DNA of 64,000 bases from NCBI RefSeq assembly GCF_000718305.1, contig NZ_JOFQ01000004.1, positions 124,001 to 188,000 on the forward strand, read 5' to 3'. Shown piece by piece: positions 39,205-47,489 of the stretch. The notes beneath the pieces were generated by a model. The model saw only the letters and a list, made by a program, of their open reading frames with translations, searched no databases and was not told the origin of the DNA. The stretch is from Streptomyces niger. Lineage in GTDB: Bacteria; Actinomycetota; Actinomycetes; Streptomycetales; Streptomycetaceae. The position numbers and the translations under genes are program-made. The stretch's first letter is position 1. Each line of letters begins with the position of its first letter.

Positions 39205-40314
39205 ATGGACACCACAGACGCTTCCGCGCACTCCACCGACGGCACTCTCGACGAGGCGTTGCAGCGGCTGCACACACACGGCCCGGAGTTCCACGGGTAC
39301 CTCAGCAACCACGGCCCGATGGCGGTCGAGGCGCTGGTCCGGCACGGCCGGGCCGACTCCGTGCACCGCTGGCTCGACGCCTACGAGACGCAGCTGGAGG
39401 ACCGCCCGCGCGCCGACAGCGCCGTCACCGACGCCAACTGGCGGGAGGCCCTGGGCGACCCCCGCCGGGTCACCGACTGGACCGCGTACATGGGCCGGCA
39501 GCTCGACGACCGCCCGTGGCGCGAGGTGCTCGCCGAGTGGTGGCCGCGGCTGCTCCCCGGGATCGCGGGCGCCGCCACGCACCCGGTCATCCGGGTCGGG
39601 CACGCCGTCCGCACGCTCACGGAGGACGGCGAGGAGGAGCCTCGCGTGGCGGAGCTGGCCCACGCACTCGGCTACTGGGCGGCGCGCCACCTTCCCCTCG
39701 GGGACGTACCGGCCCCTGCGGGCCAGGACGGCCCGGAAACCGCGCTGTGGGAGGTGCCGCCGGTACCGGAGCAGGAGGGCGGCATCCGGGAGCGGCTGGC
39801 CCAGCTGGCGGCGACGCCGGGCTGGCCCGCCGCGGCGGCGGCGCTGCGTCCCGCGGCCGGGCCGGCGGACGCGCGGGCGCTGCTCGCCGAGGTCGTCGCG
39901 GCGGCCACCGCCCGGTACGCGGTGGACGCGGCCGCCGCGCCGGTGATGCTGGTGCACGCGGCGACGGCCCCGAATGCCGTCCTGCGGACGCTCCCGGCGC
40001 TCCCCGAGCACCTGTGGGTGTCGAGCCTGCACGCCGCCTGGGCCGCGAGCGCGGCGGTGACGGCGGCCTACGCGCCCCGCCGCACCGGCCGCCCGCAGGG
40101 CCCGCGGAACGCCGCACACAGCGCCTCGGCCGAGACGCCGGACCGTCCCCGCCCCGATGCGTTGGCCGACGCTTTCGAGCGGGCGGCGGCGCACGGAGAC
40201 GCGCACGCGATCAAGCTGACGGACACCGCGCTGGACGTGGCCGCCACGACCGGCCGCCCTGAAGCCCTGCGGGCAGCGCACCAGGCCGTCACGCTGATCC
40301 CCCGAGAGCGCTGA
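39205..40314 (+). CDS. Questin oxidase family protein (DUF4243)
   Basis: The family is named for the fungal enzyme that opens the anthraquinone questin by Baeyer-Villiger-like oxidation. The 369-aa protein starts with the family block LDEALQRLHTHGPEFHGYLSNHGPMAVEAL and continues with RRVTDWTAYMGRQLDDRPWREVL, LLPGIAGAATHPVIRVGHA (conserved His residues) and APVMLVHAATAPNAVL. It carries no cofactor-binding Rossmann motif. No polyketide genes are near, so a fungal-like substrate is unlikely; its real substrate is unknown. ATG at 39205. Confidence 0.8.
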   Translation: MDTTDASAHSTDGTLDEALQRLHTHGPEFHGYLSNHGPMAVEALVRHGRADSVHRWLDAYETQLEDRPRADSAVTDANWREALGDPRRVTDWTAYMGRQLDDRPWREVLAEWWPRLLPGIAGAATHPVIRVGHAVRTLTEDGEEEPRVAELAHALGYWAARHLPLGDVPAPAGQDGPETALWEVPPVPEQEGGIRERLAQLAATPGWPAAAAALRPAAGPADARALLAEVVAAATARYAVDAAAAPVMLVHAATAPNAVLRTLPALPEHLWVSSLHAAWAASAAVTAAYAPRRTGRPQGPRNAAHSASAETPDRPRPDALADAFERAAAHGDAHAIKLTDTALDVAATTGRPEALRAAHQAVTLIPRER

Positions 40315-40375
40315 GCCTCCGGGCCACCCTTGTTAAATATTCAAGAGGTGCGAGACCAATGAGACAGTGGATGGT

Positions 40376-40873
40376 ATGAGCAACGACATGGCCGGTGAGC
40401 CGCGCTGGCTCAATGACGAGGAGCAGTACGCCTGGCAGTCGTACCTGCACGCCACCACCCTGCTGGAAGATCACCTCGACCGTCAGCTGCAGCGTGACGC
40501 CGGCATGCCGCACATCTACTACGGCCTGCTCGTCCAGCTCTCCCAGGCGCCGCGCAGACGGCTTCGGATGACGGAGCTGGCCCAGAACGCCAAGATCACC
40601 CGGTCCCGGCTCTCGCACGCCATCGCCCGCCTGGAGAAGAACGGCTGGGTCCGGCGGGAGAACTGCCCGTCGGACAAGCGCGGCCAGAACGCCGTCCTCA
40701 CGGACGAGGGTCTGAAGATCCTCCAGGAGGCGGCCCCCGGCCACGTCGCGACCGTACGGGCCGCGGTCTTCGACCGGCTCTCCCCCGAGCAGGTACGGCA
40801 ACTCGCCGACATCTGCCGGACCGTGGCGGACGGGCTGCAGCCGAACGGCGCCGACCTCCCCTGGCTGCGCTGA
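40376..40873 (+). CDS. MarR family transcriptional regulator
   Basis: Dimeric winged-helix repressor of 165 aa. QSYLHATTLLEDHLDRQLQR is the N-terminal dimer helix; RRRLRMTELAQNAKITRSRL is the helix-turn-helix, SHAIARLEKNGWVRRENCPSDKRGQNA the recognition helix and wing (with the DxR motif). ATG at 40376; GTG at 40367 is possible. Just upstream, TTGTTAAATATTCAA (40330-40344) is an AT-rich site with TTG/CAA ends like MarR operators, suggesting autoregulation. It is convergent with an MFS exporter that has its own TetR gene. Confidence 0.88.
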   Translation: MSNDMAGEPRWLNDEEQYAWQSYLHATTLLEDHLDRQLQRDAGMPHIYYGLLVQLSQAPRRRLRMTELAQNAKITRSRLSHAIARLEKNGWVRRENCPSDKRGQNAVLTDEGLKILQEAAPGHVATVRAAVFDRLSPEQVRQLADICRTVADGLQPNGADLPWLR

Positions 40874-40978
40874 CCGCAGCCCCCGAGGACGCGGTGCCCG
40901 CCGGCTACGAGAAGCACAGCGCACCGCGCACCGCAGACCGCGCACCTGAAGCGACGTATCGCGCACAAGTAGCAGCGC

Positions 40979-41076
40979 CACACGTAGGGAAACAGCGCCA
41001 CCCGTAGGGAAGCAGCGCCTCACGTACACGAAAAGGGCGCCCTTCACGTACACGGAAGGGGCGCCTCACATACACG
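40979..41076. repeat. Two successive tandem repeats, 20 bp and about 23 bp
   Basis: Two 20-bp units (CACGTAGGGAAACAGCGCCA and a variant) at 40981-41020 pass into three ~23-bp units starting CACRTACACG (41021, 41045, 41067), which end on the terminator hairpin. The whole array lies between convergent genes. Confidence 0.8.
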
Positions 41077-41077
41077 A

Positions 41078-41103
41078 AAGGGGCGCCCCGAGGGGCGCCC
41101 CTT
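41078..41103 (-). terminator. Palindromic terminator of the MFS exporter
   Basis: AAGGGGCGCCCC pairs with GGGGCGCCCCTT around a two-base centre (the tip will open), 14 bases after the MFS stop on the minus strand, and can also stop the convergent MarR transcript. Confidence 0.75.
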
Positions 41104-41117
41104 CCTCCTGTTCGGCG

Positions 41118-42635
41118 TCAGTGCGCCATCACGGGCACCGGCACTTCCTCGGCGGCGTCCGCGCCGTCCGCCGAGCTCGCGACCGGCGTACCGGCCCCGG
41201 GCCGCCCGGTGTTGACGAAGACGAACGCGATGGCCGAGGCGAGGGCCAGGATGCCCGCCGCCCACCAGATGGCGGTCGTGTAGCCGTGCACCATCGACTG
41301 CAGCTGGAGGACGTCGGCAGAGCGCGCACCGGCCGCGTGTGACCTCGCGTACGCCGTGGTGGCGCCGGCCGCGATGGTGTTCAGCAGGGCCGTACCGATC
41401 GCGCCGCCCACCTGCTGCGAGGTGTTGACCATCGCCGAGGCCACACCGGCGTCCTGCGCCCGCACACCGTGCGTGGCCAGCGACATGGCCGGCATGAAGG
41501 CGGTGCCCATACCGAGGCCCAGCAGCAGGAACGCGGGGAGGATCAGCGCCGGGTACGACGTGTCCAGGTCGATCCGGGTCAGCGTCAGCATGCCCAGCGC
41601 GGCGAACAGGAAGCCGGGGGCCATCAGGAGCCGCGGCCGGACCCGGGTCATCAGCCGGGCGCCGATCTGCGTCGACCCGGTGATCATGCCCGCGATCATC
41701 GGAAGGAAGGCCAGACCGGTCGTGACCGGCGTGTACCCCTTCACGACCTGCAGGTAGTAGGTCAGGAACAGGAAGAGACCGAACATGCCGATCACGGCGA
41801 GGCCGAGCGAGGCGTAGACGCCCCCGCGGTTGCGGTCGGTGACCACCCGCAGCGGCAGCAGCGGCGTCCGCACCCGGGACTCCACGACCGCGAAGGCCAC
41901 CAGCAGCACGCCGGCCGCCACGAAGAGGCCGATGGTCGCGCCGGCGCTCCAGCCGTCGGACTCGGCGCGCGTGAACCCGTAGACCAGCGAGACGAGTCCG
42001 GCCGTGGCCAGGACGACGCCGGGGACGTCGAGCCGGGAACGGTTGCGGCCCGCCGCGGGCTCCCGGATGACCAGCAGCGCGCCGGCCGCCGCGACCACGG
42101 CGAACGGGATGTTCACGAAGAAGGTCCAGCGCCAGTCCAGGTACTCGGTCAGCACGCCGCCGAGGATGAGGCCGACGGCGCCGCCGCCACCCGCGATGGC
42201 ACCGAAGATGCCGAACGCCTTGGCCCGCTCGCGCGCCTCGGTGAAGGTCACCGCGAGCAGCGACAGCGCGGCCGGCGCCAGCAGCGCGCCGAACACGCCC
42301 TGCAGCGCGCGGGCACCGAGCAGCATCCCGGTGCTGCCCGCCGCGCCGCCGAGCGCGGAGGCGAGCGCGAAACCGGTCAGGCCGATGACGAAGGTGCGCC
42401 GGCGACCCCACAGGTCGGCGACGCGGCCCCCGAAGAGCAGCAGTCCGCCGAAGGCGAGGGCGTACGCGGTGATGACCCACTGCCGGTTGCCGTCGGAGAT
42501 CCCGAGGTCCGCCTGAGCGGAGGGCAGCGCGATGTTCACGATCGTCGCGTCGAGCACGACCATGAGCTGGGCGAGGGCGATGAATATGAGCGCTTTCCAG
42601 CGCCTGGGGTCCACGGTCTGGACGGTTTTGGACAT
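41118..42635 (-). CDS. MFS drug exporter, DHA2 (EmrB/QacA) family
   Basis: Proton-coupled exporter with 14 predicted helices (505 aa). IALAQLMVVLDATIVNIALP (helix 1 with motif D1, including LDATIVNIALP) and GGRVADLWGRRRTFVIGL (motif A) are diagnostic for DHA2; GGVLTEYLDWRWTFFVNIPF is motif C and the following turn. Family members export antibiotics and dyes. ATG at 42635 has AGGTGG eight bases upstream. It lies 254 bases after a TetR gene on the same strand, so it is probably the regulated target. Confidence 0.9.
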   Translation of the reverse strand: MSKTVQTVDPRRWKALIFIALAQLMVVLDATIVNIALPSAQADLGISDGNRQWVITAYALAFGGLLLFGGRVADLWGRRRTFVIGLTGFALASALGGAAGSTGMLLGARALQGVFGALLAPAALSLLAVTFTEARERAKAFGIFGAIAGGGGAVGLILGGVLTEYLDWRWTFFVNIPFAVVAAAGALLVIREPAAGRNRSRLDVPGVVLATAGLVSLVYGFTRAESDGWSAGATIGLFVAAGVLLVAFAVVESRVRTPLLPLRVVTDRNRGGVYASLGLAVIGMFGLFLFLTYYLQVVKGYTPVTTGLAFLPMIAGMITGSTQIGARLMTRVRPRLLMAPGFLFAALGMLTLTRIDLDTSYPALILPAFLLLGLGMGTAFMPAMSLATHGVRAQDAGVASAMVNTSQQVGGAIGTALLNTIAAGATTAYARSHAAGARSADVLQLQSMVHGYTTAIWWAAGILALASAIAFVFVNTGRPGAGTPVASSADGADAAEEVPVPVMAH

Positions 42636-42714
42636 GGGTGGATCCACCTAGGGTGCGAAGAAGAAAGAAAAAGGTCGTGTGAGGCGAGGCGTAAAGGCGT
42701 GGCGTGCGCCGGGC

Positions 42715-42790
42715 GTTCGTGCGTGGTGTGCGGCGCGAGCCAGACGTTCGTGCGCGGTGTGCGGCGCGAGCCGGGTGTTCGTGAGCAGTG
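42715..42790. repeat. 31-bp tandem repeat, 2.3 copies
   Basis: GTTCGTGCGYGGTGTGCGGC plus 11 bases repeats at 42715 and 42746, and a partial third copy starts at 42777. The array lies between tetR and the MFS gene on the minus strand, upstream of the latter. Confidence 0.85.
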
Positions 42791-42889
42791 GACGGTGGGC
42801 GGCGTGGACCGGTTGTGGGAAGGAGTGCCGGCTACCGGTGACGGATCACCGGTGACCGGCCGTACGAAGCGGGGAGCGGGCGGCCTCCG

Positions 42890-43552
42890 TCACCGCCGGC
42901 ATTGCTGCCGGAGGTCGTCCAAGGTGGCTGCCGAGCCGGGCAGTTCGGACCTCGCCGGAGCCATCAGACCGTCCAGGAACAGCTGGAGGTGGCGGTGCAC
43001 GAACCTGTCGAAGTCGGTGCAGCGGTTGCCCGGCAACGGCCGCGTGAGCTGGGTGATCGCGACCATCAGGTCGCCGACGGCGATGTCGGCGCGCAGTCGG
43101 CCGCTCTCGCGCGCGGCGCCCATGAGGGACTCGACGGCCCGCTCCAGACGGTCCCGCGCGGCGAGCAGGTCGGGGTGGTCCTTGTCGACGCCATCGGAGA
43201 GGAGCGGACAGAGCGCTCCGATGCGCTCCTCGACGGCGGCGTGCACGAAGGCCCGGAGTGCCTGGAACGCGTCGTCGCCCTCCGCCGCGAGCGCGCGCTC
43301 CGCACGGTCCGCCGTGCGGTCCAGAACGGAGAGCATGACGTGGCGGAGCAGGTCGGCACGGTCCGGGAAGTGCCGGTAGAGGGTGGCGTTGCCGACGCCG
43401 GCCCGGCGCGCGACCTCGTCGAGCGGGACCTCGGCCCCGTGCTCGACCATGATCTCGCGAGCGGCCGCCACGATCCGCTCCCGGTTGCGCTGCGCATCGG
43501 CCCGCAGTCGGGGCTGGGACGTCTTCGTGGCGGCGGTGGAAGCGGTGTTCAC
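42890..43552 (-). CDS. TetR family repressor, likely regulator of the adjacent MFS exporter
   Basis: 220-aa repressor. The DNA-binding domain is RNRERIVAAAREIMVEHGAE, LDEVARRAGVGNATLYRHFP with the canonical TLYRHF recognition helix; the C-terminal domain is of the SbtR/TetR_C type (RAFVHAAVEERIGALCPLL ... LTRPLPGNRC). ATG or GTG start at 43552 (MNTASTAAT). Two near-identical palindromes 43 and 83 bp upstream are candidate operators. The DHA2 exporter downstream on the same strand is the obvious target, with an exported compound as inducer. Confidence 0.9.
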   Translation of the reverse strand: MNTASTAATKTSQPRLRADAQRNRERIVAAAREIMVEHGAEVPLDEVARRAGVGNATLYRHFPDRADLLRHVMLSVLDRTADRAERALAAEGDDAFQALRAFVHAAVEERIGALCPLLSDGVDKDHPDLLAARDRLERAVESLMGAARESGRLRADIAVGDLMVAITQLTRPLPGNRCTDFDRFVHRHLQLFLDGLMAPARSELPGSAATLDDLRQQCRR

Positions 43553-43594
43553 GTCGGCTCACTCCTTTCGGGTACGGCGTACGATTCCGGAAAC

Positions 43595-43649
43595 GGGGAG
43601 CAGCTCCCCGCTTCGCGCGGACGACTGGTTGAACGGGGACGCACTCCCC
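43595..43649. promoter_or_regulatory. Twin palindromes upstream of tetR
   Basis: GGGGAGCAGCTCCCC (43595-43609) and GGGGACGCACTCCCC (43635-43649) share GGGGA-N5-TCCCC, both preceded by AAC, with starts exactly 40 bp apart (about four helical turns). They lie in the tetR promoter region, as expected for operators bound by two dimers. Confidence 0.65.
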
Positions 43650-43775
43650 GGTTATTTCCCGCTTCGAATGTGACCTGCCACACACCCGAGTGTCACGCCG
43701 GCGCCCCAGGGGCGCCCGCCACCGGATGACGTAACCCGGCGGGCAGGCGCGCGCTCGCCGCCCCAGGGTGAGCAC

Positions 43776-45251
43776 ATGAGGCAGATACCGTCCGCCCTGC
43801 TCGTCACCACGGCCCTCGCGGTCGCGCTGGTCGTACCGGCCTTCGAAACGACGGGGTCCCGCTTCGGCGGCGACCGGCACGGCGACAGCAGGCCGGCCAC
43901 CTCACCGCCCTCGGATGCGCGGCGCGGCGCGGCCCTACGGGGGCGGGGCGACGCGCCACACGAGGACGGCGACGGGCGCGGCCACGAGGACGGAGACGGG
44001 GACGGTATACGAAGAGCCCCTGGAGCGGCGGCCAGACACCTCCCGGCGTCCTCCTCGTCCCCTCCCCCGGGTACACGTGGCGCCGTCCCGGCCCTGCCCG
44101 CCGGCCCCTGCGCCCTCCCCGGCTCCGTGACCGGCGTGTCCGAGGCGGCGGCCACCCCGCCCGGCTTCGTCCGCCCCACCGGCCGCGTACGGGCCCTCAC
44201 GGTGCTCATCGACTTCCCTGACGTACGCGCCGGGATCAGCCCCCGCGAGCGCTACGGCGAGTTCTTCCCCGCCGCCACCCGCTTCTTCCGCGGCAGCTCC
44301 TACGGCATGCTCGACTACCGCTCGACGCCCGTCCTGAAGTGGTTCCGGATGTCCCGCCCCCTGGCCTCGTACCGCGTCGGGCGCGGCACCTCCTTCAGCC
44401 CCGCTTCCAAGAACGGCTACTACGCGCTGGCCAAGGAGATCGTGCACGCCGTCGACCGCACGGTGGACTTCCGCGCCTACGACCTGGTGAACGTGCTGGT
44501 CACGCCGCAGGCAGGCCCGCCGGCGACCGAGAACGTCTGGTCCGTCACCTTCAGCGGCGGACCGCTGGGCCTGAAGACGGGCGACGGGACGCATCTGAAG
44601 AACGTGTCGTTCATCTGGAGCCGGCAGACCGGCCCGAGCGCGTACCGGGTCCTCAACCACGAGAACGCGCACTCCTTCGGCCTGCCCGACCTGTACTTCA
44701 CGGACGGGCGCGCCGACCCGCACCCGGTGGGCCACTGGGACCCGATGGACGTGGACTGGGGACCCGAGAACGACTTCCTGGGCTGGCACAAGTGGAAGCT
44801 GGGGTGGCTGGCCCCGGACCAGGTGGACTGCGTGCACCTGCCCGGCTCGGTCACCACCCACCGACTCACCGCGGCCACCGTACCCGGCGGGACGAAGATC
44901 ACCGTCGTCCCGGTCTCGAAGCACCGCGCCTACGTCGTCGAGGCGCGCCGGGCCGGTCCGCTCGACCCGACGGCCTGCCGACCCGGCGTCCTGGTCTACC
45001 GCGTCGCCACCGATGTCCCGTCGGGCAAGGGCCCGGTCCGGGTGTTCGATGCCACCCCGAAGAGCGCCGGCTGCTTCCAAGAGGACCCGAACGTCCGCGC
45101 GGACCTGACGGACGCCACGTACCGCCCCGGCCAGACCTTCCGCGCCGACGGCGTATCGGTCCGGGTCCTCGAGGACCACCCGGCGGCCGGCAGTACCGGC
45201 AGCACGGCGGACACCTTCCGCGTACGGATCACCACGCTCCGACAGCACTGA
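43776..45251 (+). CDS. Secreted M6-type metalloprotease
   Basis: Extracellular zinc protease of 491 aa, related to immune inhibitor A. It has a signal peptide (PSALLVTTALAVALVVPA, residues 5-22), a disordered Arg/Asp-rich propeptide-like stretch to ~95 containing two HEDGDG repeats, then the catalytic domain beginning RALTVLIDFPDVRA. The zinc motif is YRVLNHENAHSFGLPDLYF (HExxH as HENAH), and DPMDVDWG is the Met-turn region. The C-terminal 130 residues are beta-rich with two cysteines. ATG at 43776. No inhibitor gene adjoins it; it may act on host or environmental protein, or in development. Confidence 0.87.
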   Translation: MRQIPSALLVTTALAVALVVPAFETTGSRFGGDRHGDSRPATSPPSDARRGAALRGRGDAPHEDGDGRGHEDGDGDGIRRAPGAAARHLPASSSSPPPGTRGAVPALPAGPCALPGSVTGVSEAAATPPGFVRPTGRVRALTVLIDFPDVRAGISPRERYGEFFPAATRFFRGSSYGMLDYRSTPVLKWFRMSRPLASYRVGRGTSFSPASKNGYYALAKEIVHAVDRTVDFRAYDLVNVLVTPQAGPPATENVWSVTFSGGPLGLKTGDGTHLKNVSFIWSRQTGPSAYRVLNHENAHSFGLPDLYFTDGRADPHPVGHWDPMDVDWGPENDFLGWHKWKLGWLAPDQVDCVHLPGSVTTHRLTAATVPGGTKITVVPVSKHRAYVVEARRAGPLDPTACRPGVLVYRVATDVPSGKGPVRVFDATPKSAGCFQEDPNVRADLTDATYRPGQTFRADGVSVRVLEDHPAAGSTGSTADTFRVRITTLRQH

Positions 45252-45359
45252 TCACCGAGGGCGGCGGGCCCCGACCCCACTGACGACCCCGGGAGTTCGC
45301 AGGGCGCACGCCAACCGAGCGACCCCCCGGAGCAGGGCCTCCATGCACAGTAGTTCCCG

Positions 45360-45480
45360 AACCCAATCCCGATCCCGAGCCCGAGCCCGATGCCCGAGAC
45401 CGGCTCCCGAGTCAGCTACCGGAGGCCGGCCCTTGAGCCAGCTTCCCGAGTCCGGCTCCCGAGCCAGCTTCCCGAGTCCG
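45360..45480 (+). repeat. Degenerate CCCGAG-based tandem repeat
   Basis: First CCCGAGC hexamer-like units (45370-45400), then CTTCCCGAGTCCGGCTCCCGAGCCAG-type units of about 26 bp, one and a half copies, up to the stop of the convergent TetR gene. Confidence 0.7.
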
Positions 45481-45501
45481 CCGCCCTCCGGCGCTCAGCG
45501 C

Positions 45502-46131
45502 TCAGTCCTTCCAGTGCCGCCGCCCCAGGCTGATGAGCCGCAGCTGCCTGCGCGCCCGTTCGGCGAGCCGGTCGCGGGCGGCAGTGTCGCCGTCGTCCGC
45601 GGCGTCCAGGAGGGCCGACGCGGTCATCACGAGGTGGTCGACGTACATCTCGGCGAGCATCAGCAGGTCGTCGTCGCTCCAGCCGTCCGACACCGGCTGC
45701 TCCCGCAGCGCCGCCGCGACCTCGTCGGCGAACCGCGCCAGTTCGGCGGCTATCGCCCTGCGCACCGCCCGTACGCCACCGTGCCGCTCGCGCGCGATGA
45801 AGCGGATGTGCGCCGGGTTCTCGCGCACGAAATGCTCGACGACCGCGACCGTACGATCGATCCGCTCCTCGGCGTCCGGCTGCTCGGCGAGGATCGCGCG
45901 AACCACCCCGTGCAGGCTGCCGAGCGATTCCTCGACCAGCGCGACGCCGAGGTCGGGGATGTCCCTGAAATGCCGGTAGAACGCCGCGGGGGCCACCCCC
46001 ACCAGCCGCGTCACCTCCCGCAGCCCGATGCTGCTGAGGCTCTGCTCCGCCAGCAGCCGCAGCCCGGCGTCGAGGAGCGCCTGTCGGGTCTTCTGCTTCT
46101 GCGCCTGCCGGACGCCGGTGGTGTGACTCAT
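45502..46131 (-). CDS. TetR family transcriptional regulator
   Basis: 209-aa repressor. QAQKQKTRQALLDAGLRLLA and LREVTRLVGVAPAAFYRHFRD form the DNA-binding domain with an AFYRHF recognition helix; the ligand domain (VVEHFVRENPAHIRFIARER) is of the kind seen in fatty-acid or attachment-related TetR regulators, and its length fits. ATG at 46131 gives the standard N-terminus. It is divergent from a two-gene operon of small membrane proteins, with an extended inverted repeat in the shared gap, so it probably represses that operon and itself. Confidence 0.87.
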   Translation of the reverse strand: MSHTTGVRQAQKQKTRQALLDAGLRLLAEQSLSSIGLREVTRLVGVAPAAFYRHFRDIPDLGVALVEESLGSLHGVVRAILAEQPDAEERIDRTVAVVEHFVRENPAHIRFIARERHGGVRAVRRAIAAELARFADEVAAALREQPVSDGWSDDDLLMLAEMYVDHLVMTASALLDAADDGDTAARDRLAERARRQLRLISLGRRHWKD

Positions 46132-46196
46132 GCCATTCAGTAAACATCCGTTCTCCGACGCGATCCACCCCGGGGGCGCGCTAGACTCATAAGTCA

Positions 46197-46224
46197 GTGA
46201 ACAAGTGTGACACCAACTGTTCAC
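46197..46224. promoter_or_regulatory. Inverted repeat GTGAACA-N14-TGTTCAC
   Basis: Perfect 7-bp arms (46197-46203 and 46218-46224) flank a spacer that contains a second small palindrome, GTGTGACAC. It lies in the divergent promoter gap between tetR and the small membrane protein genes, 47 bp before the latter's start, and is the probable TetR operator. Confidence 0.65.
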
Positions 46225-46270
46225 CCAACCGAACGATCAAGGCCACTCACCTCACCTGGAAGGGCCAGAA

Positions 46271-46429
46271 ATGATCTTCCTCGTCGCAGCCTTGCTCCTC
46301 CTGGGAGTGCTCGTGGGCACCGCGGCACACCTTCCGCTCGCCGCGACGCTCACCGCGGCCGCCGCGATCGCCGCCTGGCTGCTGATCTTCGCTGTCCGCG
46401 AATACCGCGCGAAGGAGGCCCGTCGATGA
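46271..46429 (+). CDS. Small two-helix membrane protein (52 aa)
   Basis: ATG at 46271 opens a 52-codon frame coding for two hydrophobic helices (FLVAALLLLGVLVGTAAHL and AATLTAAAAIAAWLLIFAV) and a short basic tail REYRAKEARR. The stop TGA (46427-46429) overlaps the ATG of the DUF4190 gene, so the two are translationally coupled, which strongly supports that it is real. The family is not known to me. Expression is probably controlled by the divergent TetR. Confidence 0.75.
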   Translation: MIFLVAALLLLGVLVGTAAHLPLAATLTAAAAIAAWLLIFAVREYRAKEARR

Positions 46430-46854
46430 CCACCCTCATCCACCGCCGCCCCGACACCGAGTCCGACGAGACCCGTACCGCCGCCGACACGCCCCGTACC
46501 GGCGCCGACGACACCCGTACCGGCGCGACCGAGGTGCAGGCCGAGTCCGGCACCGAGTCCGGCACCGGGTCCAGCACCGAGTCCGGCTCCGGCGCCGCGA
46601 CCGGCGCCCGCCGCAAGGGGACCCAGGCCGACGGCATGGCCGTGGCCTCCTTCATCCTCGGACTCGTGGGCCTGCTGGTCATGAACCTCGTCCTGGGTCC
46701 GCTCTCCCTGGTCCTGGGCGCCATCGCCCTCCACCGGGGCACCACCCGGCGCGGCCGCGCCCTCCTCGGCATGACCCTCGGCGCCGCGGACCTCATCGTC
46801 CTGGCCGCCATCGTCACCGCCGACGGCACGGTCAGCTGGCACTTCCCCGCGTGA
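46426..46854 (+). CDS. DUF4190 domain membrane protein
   Basis: 142-aa protein with a disordered Thr/Ser/Glu-rich N-terminal half carrying SGTESGTGSSTESGSG repeats, then two membrane helices (MAVASFILGLVGLLVMNLVL and ALLGMTLGAADLIVLAAIV) with ALHRGTTRRGRALLG between them, the typical DUF4190 hairpin. The function is unknown; such proteins are common small envelope components. ATG at 46426 overlaps the preceding stop (ATGA). Confidence 0.8.
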   Translation: MTTLIHRRPDTESDETRTAADTPRTGADDTRTGATEVQAESGTESGTGSSTESGSGAATGARRKGTQADGMAVASFILGLVGLLVMNLVLGPLSLVLGAIALHRGTTRRGRALLGMTLGAADLIVLAAIVTADGTVSWHFPA

Positions 46855-47031
46855 CCCGGGCCGCCCACGGGGCCGCGCCACGCCACCACCGGGGCGTCGG
46901 AACCGTCTGACCACCCAGCGGCGAGACCGGGCGCGACCCCATCCGCTACCCTGTTCACGGCCAGCCGATGGTGCGTACACCGCCCGCCGTGACCCTTCAC
47001 CCAGGGCGCACCGCACCACCACTGACCGCCC

Positions 47032-47107
47032 GCCTCCGTAGCTCAGGGGATAGAGCACCGCTCTCCTAAAGCGGGTGTCGCAGGTTCGAATCCTGCCGGG
47101 GGCACCA
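47032..47107 (+). tRNA. tRNA-Arg (anticodon CCT)
   Basis: Complete cloverleaf: acceptor GCCTCCG pairs with CGGGGGC (one G-T pair), D-arm GCTCAGGGGATAGAGC, anticodon stem CCGCT/AGCGG enclosing CTCCTAA with anticodon CCT (reads AGG), T-arm CAGGTTCGAATCCTG, discriminator A, and encoded CCA (47105-47107). AGG is a rare codon in this genome. A perfect terminator follows at once. The 3' end of such tRNAs is a common integration site, and a disrupted locus lies just beyond. Confidence 0.96.
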
Positions 47108-47110
47108 GGA

Positions 47111-47143
47111 CGAAGGCCCCGACCGAATCGGTCGGGGCCTTCG
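47111..47143 (+). terminator. 15-bp stem terminator of tRNA-Arg
   Basis: CGAAGGCCCCGACCG pairs perfectly with CGGTCGGGGCCTTCG around a three-base loop, three bases after the CCA end. Confidence 0.9.
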
Positions 47144-47489
47144 GCGTGTGTGGCGACGGAACGTTGTGGCAACCGCACTGGAAGCTATGGGTGGTTGAGG
47201 CGCGGGGCCGGCGTATCCGCACTATGGAACGGGAGTTCTTACGCCGCTTCAGTGATCTTGTCGGGTGCGGGCAAGCCGCGGGCGACTACCCCGGGCCGGC
47301 ACGGTTAGGTGAGAGCGTGGCAAGTGAACTCTTCACGCACCCGCGGGCCTTCGCGGGTGCGCGTACGACGTCGTGGTCGGTGATGTAGGTGGGGCACGAG
47401 GTCTCCCTGCACCGATACGGGACCGGCTGTCCGCGCCGCCGGGTGGTGGAAGGACGGCGTCGGCGGGGACCGGCGGTCGGGGGGTGCGG
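47144..47489. other. Gap between tRNA-Arg and the truncated polyprenyl synthase
   Basis: The 346-bp stretch has mixed codon bias and no convincing complete gene. One plus frame encodes MEREFLRRFSDLVGCGQA (from 47224) and a minus frame encodes PTYITDHDVVRAP (around 47385-47347); both look like scraps rather than intact genes. Lower GC than the neighbours and the position at a tRNA suit a former insertion boundary. I find no copy of the tRNA 3' end elsewhere in the window and no integrase. Confidence 0.45.

Noticed and set aside
47032..47107. tRNA-Arg as the attL of an integrated element inside this window
   Set aside because: No integrase or excisionase gene and no second copy of the tRNA 3' end in the window; only the disrupted locus hints at a past event.
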